40,895 nt of DNA from an uncultured Clostridia bacterium (GTDB taxonomy: Bacteria > Bacillota > Clostridia > Oscillospirales > Ruminococcaceae): the NCBI GenBank assembly GCA_947626755.1, contig CANQTP010000023.1, positions 1 to 40,895 of the forward strand, given 5' to 3'. The notes beneath the pieces are model-generated. The model was given only the letters and a program-made list of their open reading frames with translations, was not told the DNA's origin and did no database searches. Shown here piece after piece: positions 16,273 to 24,996 of this stretch (positions are counted from its first letter, which is position 1; every line of letters begins with the position of its first letter). Position numbers and translations under genes: made by a program.

Positions 16273-16303
16273 TTGCTTTTTTTTTTTTTTTTTGCGTTAT
16301 AAT
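16273..16303 (+). promoter_or_regulatory. Promoter with a 17-T homopolymer inside the spacer
   Basis: TTGCTT (16273-16278) and TATAAT (16298-16303) are 19 bp apart, and the spacer is largely a run of 17 T (16277-16293). Loss of two T would give the optimal 17 bp. Homopolymers placed like this make promoters phase-variable in several pathogens. Confidence 0.55.
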
Positions 16304-16362
16304 AGATATATGTATTTATGCCTGTTTTAAAATACATTAAAAAAAGAAAGAAGGAAATTTTT

Positions 16363-18033
16363 ATGAAGTTAAAAAAATTGCTTGCGGGGATAACCGCAGC
16401 GGCAATGGCTGTTTCTATGGCATCGTTTTCTGCCTTTGCGGCTGATGGCGAAATCACATGGAGCGGCACGGGTGCAGCTCGTACTGTATCCTACACGGGA
16501 GAAGCAAAAGCTTTCAAAGGAAACAGTAGGTCTGTATTTATAGATGTTAATGAACTATTGGAGAAAGACAAAGAGAAAAAAGATGTTGTGTCTGTCAATT
16601 GCGAAATTACTGATGTTAAAGGAGAATTTACAGCTACAGTTGCAAATGTCAGCAGCATACTCACCGGAGAATTGGAAGATGTTCCTGATAGTAAAGATCG
16701 TGTACAATTATCAAATACAAATACAACAGGTTCTATCGATTCGCCGCTTTTTGACTTGTCAAATTATATCAGATTATCTATTGACGAGAGTGGTAGCGGA
16801 AATTTTTCAGCAACTTTTACGGTATCATTTGAATATGATCCCGGCGATACTACAGATATGAGCAAGGTGCCTGATGAAGTAAATGTTGATTTTATTTCAT
16901 CGCCCACAGCCTTTAAATATGATGAAGTCGGTTGGTTTGACCGGTTTATCACAGTTCCTATTGAAATACCCGGTGTTATACTATTTACAACCACATTGGA
17001 AAACCTTAAAGCAAAGGACGTTAAAATAAACCTTAATAATATTTCGTTCGGCTATGTTACCGTAAACGGAGAGAAAGTTGACATCGGTCCGGAGGATCTT
17101 AAAATAGAGATCATAGTTCATTGTACCGGTACAACGCTGACGCGTACCTTTGACTTCGCTGATGGTTCAAGTATAAATACAAGTTTAACACAATTAACGC
17201 GTTTTGAATCAGAAGAATACCCCGGCAGTACATTTGAGGATTGCGAATACGTAGTAGTATTTGATGATAAAGTTTTAGATGACTTAAATATTTCTCCGAC
17301 AGATACTGTTATGTTTTACCCGACTTCAACTGCCGTTTCAACTCCTTCTGTTGTTCCCGCCCCTGCTCCTTCTCACGGTATAGGAATGCCGCCTGTTATT
17401 ATCAACCAAAAAGACGATACAACAACTGCCGCAGCTGATACCGAAAAGACAGAAGAAAATACTTCCGTAGAACTTAAAGACTCCACAAAGCTTTCAAAGG
17501 ATCTTATTGATTCCGTTTCGGACAAGGACAGCGTAGAATTCAAGCTTGATAACGGAGCTTCCTGGGAAATTGCAGGCAGCGACCTGAAAGACGCCGCAGG
17601 CATGGATCTGGGGATCGTACTCAACACTAATAATGCCGATAAATCCCAGATCGAAAGCGTTTCAAAGGACAGCGATACTTTGCAGTTCTCACTGAACCAT
17701 GAGGGAAATTTCGGATTCAAGGCAAAAATTAACATTCCTGTTGACAATAAGTATGACGGACTTTATGCAAACCTCTACTGGGTAAACGGTGATAAGCCGG
17801 AATATATTGGAAGCTCAAAGGTCGCAAATGAAATTGCAAGTTTTGAAATGACACACGCTTCGGGCTACATAATCTTCTTCAACCGCGTATCCTTCGGTGA
17901 GGATATATCTTCCGGCGCAGGCGTTCACGCCGAGGAAAGCGGAACCGCTTCCGCAGTTCCTGCCGTAATTTGCGTATCATTTGCCGCTCTTGCTGCTGTA
18001 TCGGCAGTTATCATTAAGAAAAGAGCGAAATAA
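16363..18033 (+). CDS. Secreted, C-terminally membrane-anchored surface protein
   Basis: A 556-residue protein, not recognised as a named family. It has a signal peptide (about 1-26, ending SFSAFAADG), an extracellular region and a C-terminal anchor made of one helix (VPAVICVSFAALAAVSAVII) followed by KKRAK. The anchor resembles a sortase tail but lacks an LPXTG motif. A proline-rich hinge (STPSVVPAPAPSHGIGMPP, about 340-358) and a Thr/Glu-rich linker separate an N-terminal beta-rich half from a C-terminal domain. The coding region 16540-17330 looks clearly more AT-rich than its surroundings, which may mark recent exchange. The start is ATG 16363 behind AAGAAGGAA. Expression may be switched by the T17 promoter. 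Confidence 0.75.
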   Translation: MKLKKLLAGITAAAMAVSMASFSAFAADGEITWSGTGAARTVSYTGEAKAFKGNSRSVFIDVNELLEKDKEKKDVVSVNCEITDVKGEFTATVANVSSILTGELEDVPDSKDRVQLSNTNTTGSIDSPLFDLSNYIRLSIDESGSGNFSATFTVSFEYDPGDTTDMSKVPDEVNVDFISSPTAFKYDEVGWFDRFITVPIEIPGVILFTTTLENLKAKDVKINLNNISFGYVTVNGEKVDIGPEDLKIEIIVHCTGTTLTRTFDFADGSSINTSLTQLTRFESEEYPGSTFEDCEYVVVFDDKVLDDLNISPTDTVMFYPTSTAVSTPSVVPAPAPSHGIGMPPVIINQKDDTTTAAADTEKTEENTSVELKDSTKLSKDLIDSVSDKDSVEFKLDNGASWEIAGSDLKDAAGMDLGIVLNTNNADKSQIESVSKDSDTLQFSLNHEGNFGFKAKINIPVDNKYDGLYANLYWVNGDKPEYIGSSKVANEIASFEMTHASGYIIFFNRVSFGEDISSGAGVHAEESGTASAVPAVICVSFAALAAVSAVIIKKRAK

Positions 18034-18081
18034 TTAAGATAACCTCTACTACATTTTTCATTTTTTTTAACTTCTTTAGGT

Positions 18082-18114
18082 CGGCGGGACACTGATGATC
18101 TCAGTGTCCCGCCG
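18082..18114. other. Perfect 14-bp inverted repeat without a U run
   Basis: CGGCGGGACACTGA pairs with TCAGTGTCCCGCCG around a 5-base loop. It lies 49 bp after the surface-protein stop and probably acts as its transcript 3' end or terminator, but neither strand has a U run directly after the stem. Confidence 0.55.
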
Positions 18115-18161
18115 GTCTGTCTGCGGATATATTTCATTCATGTAAAATTCCGACATTTTTC

Positions 18162-18190
18162 TTGACAATCCGCGCCGTATATGGTAAAAT
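18162..18190 (+). promoter_or_regulatory. Promoter of the dockerin gene
   Basis: TTGACA (18162-18167), 17-bp spacer, TAAAAT (18185-18190). Confidence 0.75.
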
Positions 18191-18236
18191 AAAATTCAAT
18201 TATTATGCTTATACCATAAAATATGGGGTGATCTCT

Positions 18237-19868
18237 TTGAAAAAATTTGTCAGAAAAATAATATCTGCCGCTGCCGCAGTCTGCGCGGCGATCGCGCTTT
18301 GCGTTCCCGTATCTTCCGACAGCGTCTCCGAAACTGCAACTTCCCTGAAAAAAGACCTGACCGACATCAGGGGACAATATCCGCACTGGGACGGTATCTC
18401 GCCTGTTACCCAGTTTAAATACTATGACGGAACATTCTGCATTGCAATAGATAATGACGATAGTATCACCGTTCTGAAAATTTCTCCCGAAGGAAATATC
18501 CTGCCCGGGGTGATAAATCTTGAAAAACCTCACAAGGAATTCGGCACGGTGATCTCCGATGATAACGGATTTTTCTATGCCGTGACAGGCGAGACAAATT
18601 CCCTTGACGGCAACAGGAAACAGGCTACAATATTCATTTCAAAATATCTGCGCACAGGCGGCGCGCCCATGTGGACTGCAAGCGATGACGGAAGTTCCAG
18701 CCTGCAATATTACCACGATGACGGACATAATACGCGGCTGCCCTTCGATTCGGGAATAGACGCCGCCATCAGCGGCAATATCCTTGCGGTGAATTACGGC
18801 AGATTCATGTACAACGGACATCAGGCAAATTCGATCTGGGCAATTAATATCAACACTGCCATAAACACCCGCGATGTCAAATGGATAAGCACCCACTCAT
18901 TTGCGCACCGTGCAATACCCGTGGACGGCGGCTTTGTGTTTGTCAGCGAAGGAGACTGCTATGAACGGGCATTCTCGGTATATGCCGTAAAAACAGGCTC
19001 ATACAGCGTTATGGACTACAATTACGGCGATCCGTTCCACTTCTGGGTACGCAAGAACGCTTTGAAAGACAAAGCTTACGGAGTTCTCAACAACAACTTT
19101 GCGCATCTTGCGGGGATCGTTCCGCTCAGCAACGGAAATGTTGCGCTTGTGGGAACGGCTGCACCGTCCCTTGATGAGAATGCCGCAAACGAAAAGGAAA
19201 AGCTGTTCATACAGATATTTGATCCGTTCAAGGATCTGAGCAAGGCTTCCTCATATGTTACCGAGGGAACGCGTTCGGGACTCAGCGGCGGGAACGGCGA
19301 TCTTAAAGTTACGGACTACGGCGTCAAATGGCTTGACGAATACATGGGCACCACAGGCGCAACTATTGAAAATCCGCAGGTCACTGTTACGGACGATGAC
19401 AGAATAGTGATCCTTTACGAAAAGGGCGACAGATACCCGTGGACAGTAGGCTGGCATTACAAGAGATATGACGGCTTATTCTACATGATCCTTGACGCGG
19501 CGGGAAATGTAATCCGGGAGGAAACGCAATTTTCAGCGACAGCTCGTCTTGATCCCTGTGAAATGCCTGTTTACACCAACGGCTCGATCTACTGGGTGGG
19601 AAATACTGTCAGCGATCGGGAGAACATTTATATAAACATTCTTACTCTTGACGGCAGTGCCGAAAGGGACGAAGGTATCAAGGGAGATGTTGACGGTGAC
19701 GGAAAGATAAGCTATCATGATGCGACGGTGCTTCTTGCGTACCTTGAAGGCAGCGGAAGCGTTTCGATAAACAAGAACACTGCCGATGTAAACGGCGACG
19801 GTTCTGTCGACCGCAAAGACGCGGAACTTATACAGCGTTATGCTGCGGGGAACACGGATATTTTCTGA
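18237..19868 (+). CDS. Secreted protein with C-terminal type I dockerin
   Basis: A 543-residue secreted protein with a signal peptide (about 1-28). A region of about 440 residues follows, with repeated short beta-strand patterns (such as DDNGFFYAVTGE and GGFVFVSEGD) that suggests a beta-propeller-like fold; no glycosidase motif was recognised. Residues about 480-543 form a type I dockerin with two calcium-binding repeats, GDVDGDGKISYHDATVLLAY and ADVNGDGSVDRKDAELIQRY. Dockerins bind cohesins on scaffoldins or on the cell surface, so the protein is likely displayed in a multiprotein complex. The start is TTG 18237, because GGGGTGAT sits just upstream; a longer in-frame start overlaps the promoter. 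Confidence 0.85.
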   Translation: MKKFVRKIISAAAAVCAAIALCVPVSSDSVSETATSLKKDLTDIRGQYPHWDGISPVTQFKYYDGTFCIAIDNDDSITVLKISPEGNILPGVINLEKPHKEFGTVISDDNGFFYAVTGETNSLDGNRKQATIFISKYLRTGGAPMWTASDDGSSSLQYYHDDGHNTRLPFDSGIDAAISGNILAVNYGRFMYNGHQANSIWAININTAINTRDVKWISTHSFAHRAIPVDGGFVFVSEGDCYERAFSVYAVKTGSYSVMDYNYGDPFHFWVRKNALKDKAYGVLNNNFAHLAGIVPLSNGNVALVGTAAPSLDENAANEKEKLFIQIFDPFKDLSKASSYVTEGTRSGLSGGNGDLKVTDYGVKWLDEYMGTTGATIENPQVTVTDDDRIVILYEKGDRYPWTVGWHYKRYDGLFYMILDAAGNVIREETQFSATARLDPCEMPVYTNGSIYWVGNTVSDRENIYINILTLDGSAERDEGIKGDVDGDGKISYHDATVLLAYLEGSGSVSINKNTADVNGDGSVDRKDAELIQRYAAGNTDIF

Positions 19869-19870
19869 CT

Positions 19871-19898
19871 TTAAAGGAGCTTGCGAAAGCTCCTTTAA
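19871..19898 (+). terminator. Terminator of the dockerin gene
   Basis: Perfect 12-bp stem TTAAAGGAGCTT/AAGCTCCTTTAA with loop GCGA, three bases after the stop. The tail GATTTG is weakly U-rich. Confidence 0.75.
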
Positions 19899-19927
19899 GA
19901 TTTGACTGAAAAAATATGCAAAAATTA

Positions 19928-19956
19928 TTGCAGTAACGAATAAAATATGGTATAAT
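19928..19956 (+). promoter_or_regulatory. Promoter of the ddl-murI-argS operon
   Basis: TTGCAG (19928-19933), 17-bp spacer ending TATGG, TATAAT (19951-19956). The leader begins with hairpin TCGGAG/CTCCGA (19965-19981). Confidence 0.75.
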
Positions 19957-20003
19957 AAGTTGTGTCGGAGTCCTTCTCCGATAGGACGACCCGGAAAGGA
20001 GAT

Positions 20004-20045
20004 ATGTTCCGTATCGGAACATTACCGTTATTATGGCAAAATTAA
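20004..20045 (+). CDS. 13-codon leader ORF overlapping the ddl start
   Basis: ATG 20004 directly follows the only good Shine-Dalgarno sequence of the leader (GGAAAGGAG). The reading is MFRIGTLPLLWQN then TAA, ending 12 bases inside ddl in another frame. The ddl ATG at 20033 has no ribosome site within 20 bases. Ribosomes finishing the leader peptide could restart on ddl, giving translational coupling. The hairpin GTTCCG/CGGAAC (20006-20020) lies inside it. Real translation is not proven. Confidence 0.45.
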   Translation: MFRIGTLPLLWQN

Positions 20046-21091
20046 AGATCGCCGTCCTGTTCGGCGGCGTTTCAAACGAACACGATATTTCACTTATTTC
20101 CGCGGAGAATATCATTTCTTCCATTCCCGCGGATAAGTATGAAGTTATCCCCATAGGCATTACCAAAAAGGGCAGATGGCTTTTCTATCCCGGAGATGTC
20201 TCCTGCATTTCCTCGGGACGCTGGGAATCCAATCCCGACTGCGTTCCCGCTGTCATTCTCCCGGATCCTATGTACAAGGGCATTTTCAAAGTTTCCGACG
20301 GAAGCTATTCCCTTGTGAAAATAAATGCGGTCTTTCCCGCCCTTCACGGGCAGAACGGTGAGGACGGTGCCGTTCAGGGGCTTTTAAAACTTTCGGGAAT
20401 ACCCTATGTGGGCTGCGATGTGCTTTCTTCCGCCTGCTGTATGGATAAAGCCGTAACTCATACCATTCTTGAAGCAAACGGCATTGAAATGACCGACTGG
20501 CGCTGCGTTTATTCCTCAGAACTTAACAGATTAGAGGAGATCTGCGACGGCATAGCGGCGGAACTTGACTACCCGCTTTTCGTAAAACCCGCAAACAGCG
20601 GTTCTTCCGTTGGGGCAAACAAGGCGGACTCCTTTGAGGAACTGAAAAACGCCGTGAAACTTGCGTTCAGCCACGATAAAAAGGTAATTGTGGAAAAATA
20701 CGTCAAGGGCAGAGAGCTTGAATGTGCCGTTTTCGGCAAGGACAACGCCTTTGCTTCGGAAGTGGGAGAAATACGCTCCTGCAACGAATTCTACGACTAT
20801 GAAGCAAAATACATACTCGGCACTTCGGGACTGTCCATTCCCGCAGATCTCCCTGCGGAAATTTCCAAAGAAATACGGGAAACTGCGGTGAAAGCCTTCA
20901 AGACTATGGGCTGTTCGGGACTTTCCAGAGTGGACTTCTTCCTTTCGGAGGACGGCAGGGTGATCCTCAACGAGATAAACACTCTCCCCGGATTTACCCA
21001 GATAAGTATGTATCCGAAACTTATGGAAAATATGGGAATACCTGTTTCCGAACTTCTTGACAGGCTGATAACTCTTTGCATTGAGGGCTGA
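20033..21091 (+). CDS. ddl: D-alanine--D-alanine ligase
   Basis: A 352-residue ATP-grasp ligase that joins two D-alanines in the cytoplasm for the peptidoglycan stem peptide. Motifs include N-terminal VLFGGVSNEHDISL, PALHGQNGEDGAVQG, FVKPANSGSSVG (ATP-binding loop), EFYDYEAKY (the Tyr-containing loop of D-Ala-D-Ala rather than D-Ala-D-Lac ligases) and SRVDFFLSEDGRVILNEINT with LPGFT (metal and substrate sites). First full gene of an operon of six genes; murI begins three bases after its stop. The start lacks its own ribosome site, see the leader ORF. Confidence 0.95.
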   Translation: MAKLKIAVLFGGVSNEHDISLISAENIISSIPADKYEVIPIGITKKGRWLFYPGDVSCISSGRWESNPDCVPAVILPDPMYKGIFKVSDGSYSLVKINAVFPALHGQNGEDGAVQGLLKLSGIPYVGCDVLSSACCMDKAVTHTILEANGIEMTDWRCVYSSELNRLEEICDGIAAELDYPLFVKPANSGSSVGANKADSFEELKNAVKLAFSHDKKVIVEKYVKGRELECAVFGKDNAFASEVGEIRSCNEFYDYEAKYILGTSGLSIPADLPAEISKEIRETAVKAFKTMGCSGLSRVDFFLSEDGRVILNEINTLPGFTQISMYPKLMENMGIPVSELLDRLITLCIEG

Positions 21092-21094
21092 TAT

Positions 21095-21943
21095 ATGAAC
21101 GACTGCGCTATAGGAGTTTTCGATTCGGGACTTGGCGGGCTTACCTGCGTAAAGGAACTGAACCGAATTCTTCCAAACGAAAATATCGTATATTTCGGGG
21201 ACACCGCCCGTGTCCCTTACGGAACGCGAAGCCGCGAGACAATACTTGAATACGCGGAACAGGATATAAATTTCATAAAAAAACATAATGCAAAACTGAT
21301 AATCGCCGCCTGCGGAACGGTCTCTTCCGTTCTGGGCGCGGATAAGAAAGCTGCGGGAGAAATTCCGTTTACGGGAGTTCTTCTCCCTGCCGCGCAAACT
21401 GCTTGCAGTCTGACAAGAAACGGAAAGATAGGCGTTATCGGAACGCCCGCAACTATAAACTCGGGCGCATACGGAAAAGCTATACGCAGGATCCGTCCCG
21501 ACATTTCCGTTACGGGAAATGCCTGTCCGCTGTTCGTTCCGCTGGTGGAATACGGATTTACCGACAGAGACGATCCGATCACAAAACTTGCAGTCGAAAA
21601 GTATCTTGCTCCCATAAAAGCAGAGGGAGTTGACGTGCTTATCCTCGGCTGCACACACTATCCCATAATAAAAGAGACCATCGCCGACTATATGGGGGAG
21701 AACGTTTCTCTCATTTCTCCGAGCAGCGAAGCCGCAAAGTACGCGCTTTCCCTGCTTACCGAAAAGGATATGCTTTCCGAACGCTCCGAAAAAGGGAAAA
21801 ATATCTACTACACTTCCGACAGCATTGAGCTTTTTGAGGAAAGCGCACACGCATTCCTCGGAGATGCTATAGGCGGAGAAGTACATAAGATCGGCATTGA
21901 CGAGCTTATTTCAGCGGCACAGGAAACGCCGTCCGCGCTGTAA
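21095..21943 (+). CDS. murI: Glutamate racemase
   Basis: A 282-residue MurI that makes D-glutamate for peptidoglycan. N-terminal IGVFDSGLGGLTCVKEL carries catalytic Asp10. The two catalytic cysteines are Cys73 in AACGTVSS and Cys185 in LGCTHYP, with His187 beside it. The first cysteine motif is CGT instead of the common CNT; this substitution is noted but the fold motifs are intact. It is tightly coupled to ddl, so the two D-amino-acid steps are expressed together. Confidence 0.95.
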   Translation: MNDCAIGVFDSGLGGLTCVKELNRILPNENIVYFGDTARVPYGTRSRETILEYAEQDINFIKKHNAKLIIAACGTVSSVLGADKKAAGEIPFTGVLLPAAQTACSLTRNGKIGVIGTPATINSGAYGKAIRRIRPDISVTGNACPLFVPLVEYGFTDRDDPITKLAVEKYLAPIKAEGVDVLILGCTHYPIIKETIADYMGENVSLISPSSEAAKYALSLLTEKDMLSERSEKGKNIYYTSDSIELFEESAHAFLGDAIGGEVHKIGIDELISAAQETPSAL

Positions 21944-21964
21944 TTTTATATTGGAGATGTTTAT

Positions 21965-22387
21965 ATGGAAAAAGATGTTACAATAAATCTTAAAAGCGTA
22001 AATTCAGTTGACAGTGAAAGTTCCACAATAGAACTCACCACCGTTGGGAAGTTCAGATCCCTTGCAAACGGCGGTTTTCAGCTTAAATACGAAGAATCGG
22101 AAGTCACGGGCTTTGAGGGTTCCACCACCTGCCTTTCCATTTTCGGTAACGATCTCGTAAATCTCAGCAGGACGGGAACTGCCCCTTCCGAACTTGTTCT
22201 TGAAAAGGACAAAAAACATCACTGCCATTACGGAACGCCTTACGGCGACCTGACCATGGGAATATTTACCCACTGTATCGACAACAACATGAACGATGAC
22301 GGCGGGGACATTTACCTGAAATACACTGTGGATATAAATTCCAGCTACGTTTCTGACAATGAAATTTACATCAGCATAACAGAATAG
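21965..22387 (+). CDS. DUF1934 (YwiB-like) beta-barrel protein
   Basis: A 140-residue protein of the DUF1934/YwiB family, a small calycin-like beta-barrel of unknown function. Strand-rich sequence and the closing GGDIYLKYTVDINSSYVSDN are typical. In Bacillus the homologue ywiB also lies next to argS, so the order here is conserved. A ribosome site (GGAGATG) precedes the start. It is soluble, with no signal peptide or membrane segment. Confidence 0.85.
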   Translation: MEKDVTINLKSVNSVDSESSTIELTTVGKFRSLANGGFQLKYEESEVTGFEGSTTCLSIFGNDLVNLSRTGTAPSELVLEKDKKHHCHYGTPYGDLTMGIFTHCIDNNMNDDGGDIYLKYTVDINSSYVSDNEIYISITE

Positions 22388-22404
22388 CGAAAGGATAGAT
22401 AAAG

Positions 22405-24165
22405 ATGATAAACCCCATAAAAGAAGCTTCAAGCGAGCTTCGCGAAATGCTTATGAGCGCAGTGGGACGGCTCGTTTCCGAAGGAAAAATAGAAGCTGTT
22501 CCCCTGCCCGCTTTTAATATTGAGATCCCGCAGGACAAATCCCACGGGGATTTTGCTTCAAATATTGCCATGGCTTTTGCAAAACCGTTGAAGTCTGCGC
22601 CGCGGAAGATCGCGGAAATGCTGAGCGATTCGCTTATCCTTGACGGAAGTTCCTTTGACCGCGTGGAGATCGCGGGACCGGGATTTATAAACTTTTTCCT
22701 GTCAAAGCGATGGTTCTCCAAAGTTGTTGCGGACGTCTGCAATGAAAAGGATAATTTCGGACGGACGGACACAGGCGCAGGAAAGAAAATTCTCGTGGAA
22801 TATGTTTCCGCAAACCCCACAGGACCTATGCACATAGGAAATGCCCGCGGCGGCGCGATAGGCGACTGCCTTTCCTCTGTCCTTGACTGGGCGGGTTACG
22901 AAGTAAAGCGTGAATTCTACGTAAACGACGCGGGAAATCAGATAGACAAGTTCGGCAGATCCCTTGATCTGCGCTATTGCCAGCTTTGTTCCGAAAACGG
23001 ACAGGCTCTTATTAAAAAATTCTCCGATGATGAGGAACTTTGTCAGGCAATTTATAACGATGCGGAAACTTTCCCCATGCCCGAGGACGTTTATCTCGGG
23101 GCGGATATAATCGCTCATGCAAAGAAATTCTACGACGAAAACGGCAGTTCATACATTGACAAGACCGAGGAAGAACGCTGCGGCGCACTTGTTGCAATGG
23201 CACTTCCGAAAAATATTGCAAAGCTTGAATCCGATCTTCTGAAATATCGTATAAAATACGACAACTGGTTCAAGGAAAGTTCTCTCCACAACAGCGGTGC
23301 GGTAAAAGAAATTATAGAACTTCTGAAAAAAAGCGGTCACACTTACGAGCAGGAAGGCGCGCTTTGGTTCAGATCCACAGATTTCGGAGACGAAAAAGAC
23401 CGCGTTCTGCTCCGTGCGAACGGCGTTCCCACATATTTTGTGCCGGACATAGCCTACCACTACAACAAGCTCGTTACACGAGGATTTGACAAGGCTATCG
23501 ACATTCTGGGCGCGGATCATCACGGATATATCCCCCGTATGAAAGGCGCTATGCAGGCTCTGGGCATAGACCCGAACCGTCTGGAAATGCTCATAATGCA
23601 AATGGTCCGTCTTGTAAAGGACGGCGAAACTTACAAGCTTTCCAAGCGTTCGGGAAAAGCCGTCACTCTGGAAACTCTCCTTGATGAAGTTCCCATTGAT
23701 GCGGCAAGATATTTCTTCAACCTCCGCGAGGCAAACTCCCAGTTTGAATTTGATCTTGATCTTGCTATCGAGCAATCCTCAAAAAATCCCGTTTATTACG
23801 TTCAGTATGCCCATGCCCGCATATGTTCCATAATAAGGAATCTTGAAGCGGAAGGACATTCTCTTGAAATTCTCCCCGCCGAGAAACTTGATGTTCTGGA
23901 AACTTCCGAGGAGCGGGAACTTATCCGCTATATCGCTTCACTGCCGAACACGGTGGACATGGCTGCAAAAGACTATGATCCCGCAAAGATAACAAAATAC
24001 ACGCAGGAACTTGCGGCGCTGTTCCACAAATTTTACGACAAATGCCGCATAAAAGGTGCGGAAGAACCTTTGCTGAAAGCCCGTCTCTGCCTTTGTCAAG
24101 CGGCTAAGACAGCTCTCAAAAACACACTTGATATGCTGAAAATAGATTGTCCCGAAAAAATGTAA
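22405..24165 (+). CDS. argS: Arginyl-tRNA synthetase
   Basis: A 586-residue class I synthetase that charges tRNA-Arg. The N-terminal Add1 domain (1-110) is followed by the HIGH-equivalent ANPTGPMHIGNARGG (about 136-150). The catalytic core has DHHGYIPRMK, and KLSKRSGKAVTL corresponds to the KMSKS region. The C-terminal anticodon domain contains NPVYYVQYAHARI. Length is normal. Gaps to its neighbours are 17 and 12 bp, consistent with operon expression. Confidence 0.97.
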   Translation: MINPIKEASSELREMLMSAVGRLVSEGKIEAVPLPAFNIEIPQDKSHGDFASNIAMAFAKPLKSAPRKIAEMLSDSLILDGSSFDRVEIAGPGFINFFLSKRWFSKVVADVCNEKDNFGRTDTGAGKKILVEYVSANPTGPMHIGNARGGAIGDCLSSVLDWAGYEVKREFYVNDAGNQIDKFGRSLDLRYCQLCSENGQALIKKFSDDEELCQAIYNDAETFPMPEDVYLGADIIAHAKKFYDENGSSYIDKTEEERCGALVAMALPKNIAKLESDLLKYRIKYDNWFKESSLHNSGAVKEIIELLKKSGHTYEQEGALWFRSTDFGDEKDRVLLRANGVPTYFVPDIAYHYNKLVTRGFDKAIDILGADHHGYIPRMKGAMQALGIDPNRLEMLIMQMVRLVKDGETYKLSKRSGKAVTLETLLDEVPIDAARYFFNLREANSQFEFDLDLAIEQSSKNPVYYVQYAHARICSIIRNLEAEGHSLEILPAEKLDVLETSEERELIRYIASLPNTVDMAAKDYDPAKITKYTQELAALFHKFYDKCRIKGAEEPLLKARLCLCQAAKTALKNTLDMLKIDCPEKM

Positions 24166-24177
24166 AGGAATTTTCAA

Positions 24178-24996
24178 ATGGCTCTTTTTATTGAATGTGA
24201 ATACTGCGGCACGGTTTTCGACTGCGAAGCCGAACGCGTCTGCCCCAACTGCGCGGCAGTTCCCGACATGGAACTCATTTCCGCCGCGCGTCAGGCGGAA
24301 GAAAGCAAGGCAAAAGCCCTGCGGGAGGAAGTTCACGCCGCAAAGATGGAAGAACTTGCCGCACGAGCAAAGCTGAGGGTCGTTCCCACAGGCAGATTCA
24401 TGACAAAGCTTATAAAGCTTATCCCGCTGTGGGTGGTAATTATCCTTATCTGCGGGATAGTTCCGTCAATTGTCAGCGCGTCCGTTTCGGGAAAAATAAA
24501 AAACAACCTGCAAACCATTGACACCGCGGAAATTACGGAACACGAGTTCGGAGAGGACTTCGCCTGCGGGAATATGTTCAATATTGCCGTTGATGGAGCG
24601 TTCTTCGCGGAAAGTGATGCGGTAAAAGCGCTTCTTCCCGAAAATGTGAAACTTCTTGCGGTACATATCAGCGCAACAGCGGGAAACAGAAGCGGCTACA
24701 CAAGCATTTTTGAGGATTACGACAGGGAAATTTACATAGGATACGGGGAAAAATTTGCAACTCCCGTTTCCGTATATTCGCTGAATGCGCTGAAAGATGA
24801 TTTTGCGCAGAACAGATTCTACCTTTCATCGCTGGACTATTCCGACTCTGCAAGCGGCTACCTCTGCTATCTTGTGGAAGGCGAAGCGGAGGACATTTCG
24901 ATTTACATGGACGAGATCCACGCCGAAGGCTATGTTCAGCAGCTTGACTGTATCCACAAAGTTCCTCTTGTAATTTCAAAGGAGGGCGAGCAATGA
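24178..24996 (+). CDS. Zinc-ribbon membrane protein of unknown function
   Basis: A 272-residue protein. An N-terminal zinc ribbon (CEYCGT and CPNCAA, residues 7-25) is followed by an Ala/Glu-rich helix, one membrane segment (about 83-103) and an extracytoplasmic domain of about 165 residues rich in aromatic and acidic residues. The layout resembles other Clostridia proteins where a cytoplasmic zinc ribbon is joined to an outer domain; the role is unknown. The stop overlaps the next gene as ATGA, so the two products are probably made in fixed ratio and may work together. Confidence 0.8.
   Translation: MALFIECEYCGTVFDCEAERVCPNCAAVPDMELISAARQAEESKAKALREEVHAAKMEELAARAKLRVVPTGRFMTKLIKLIPLWVVIILICGIVPSIVSASVSGKIKNNLQTIDTAEITEHEFGEDFACGNMFNIAVDGAFFAESDAVKALLPENVKLLAVHISATAGNRSGYTSIFEDYDREIYIGYGEKFATPVSVYSLNALKDDFAQNRFYLSSLDYSDSASGYLCYLVEGEAEDISIYMDEIHAEGYVQQLDCIHKVPLVISKEGEQ

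Noticed and set aside
20531-21886. 451-codon open frame on the minus strand opposite ddl and murI
   Set aside because: It lies antisense to two well-identified genes, has no ribosome site and encodes Phe/Cys-rich sequence typical of a shadow frame.
23149-23775. 208-codon minus-strand frame opposite argS
   Set aside because: Antisense to a clear synthetase gene, no start signals.
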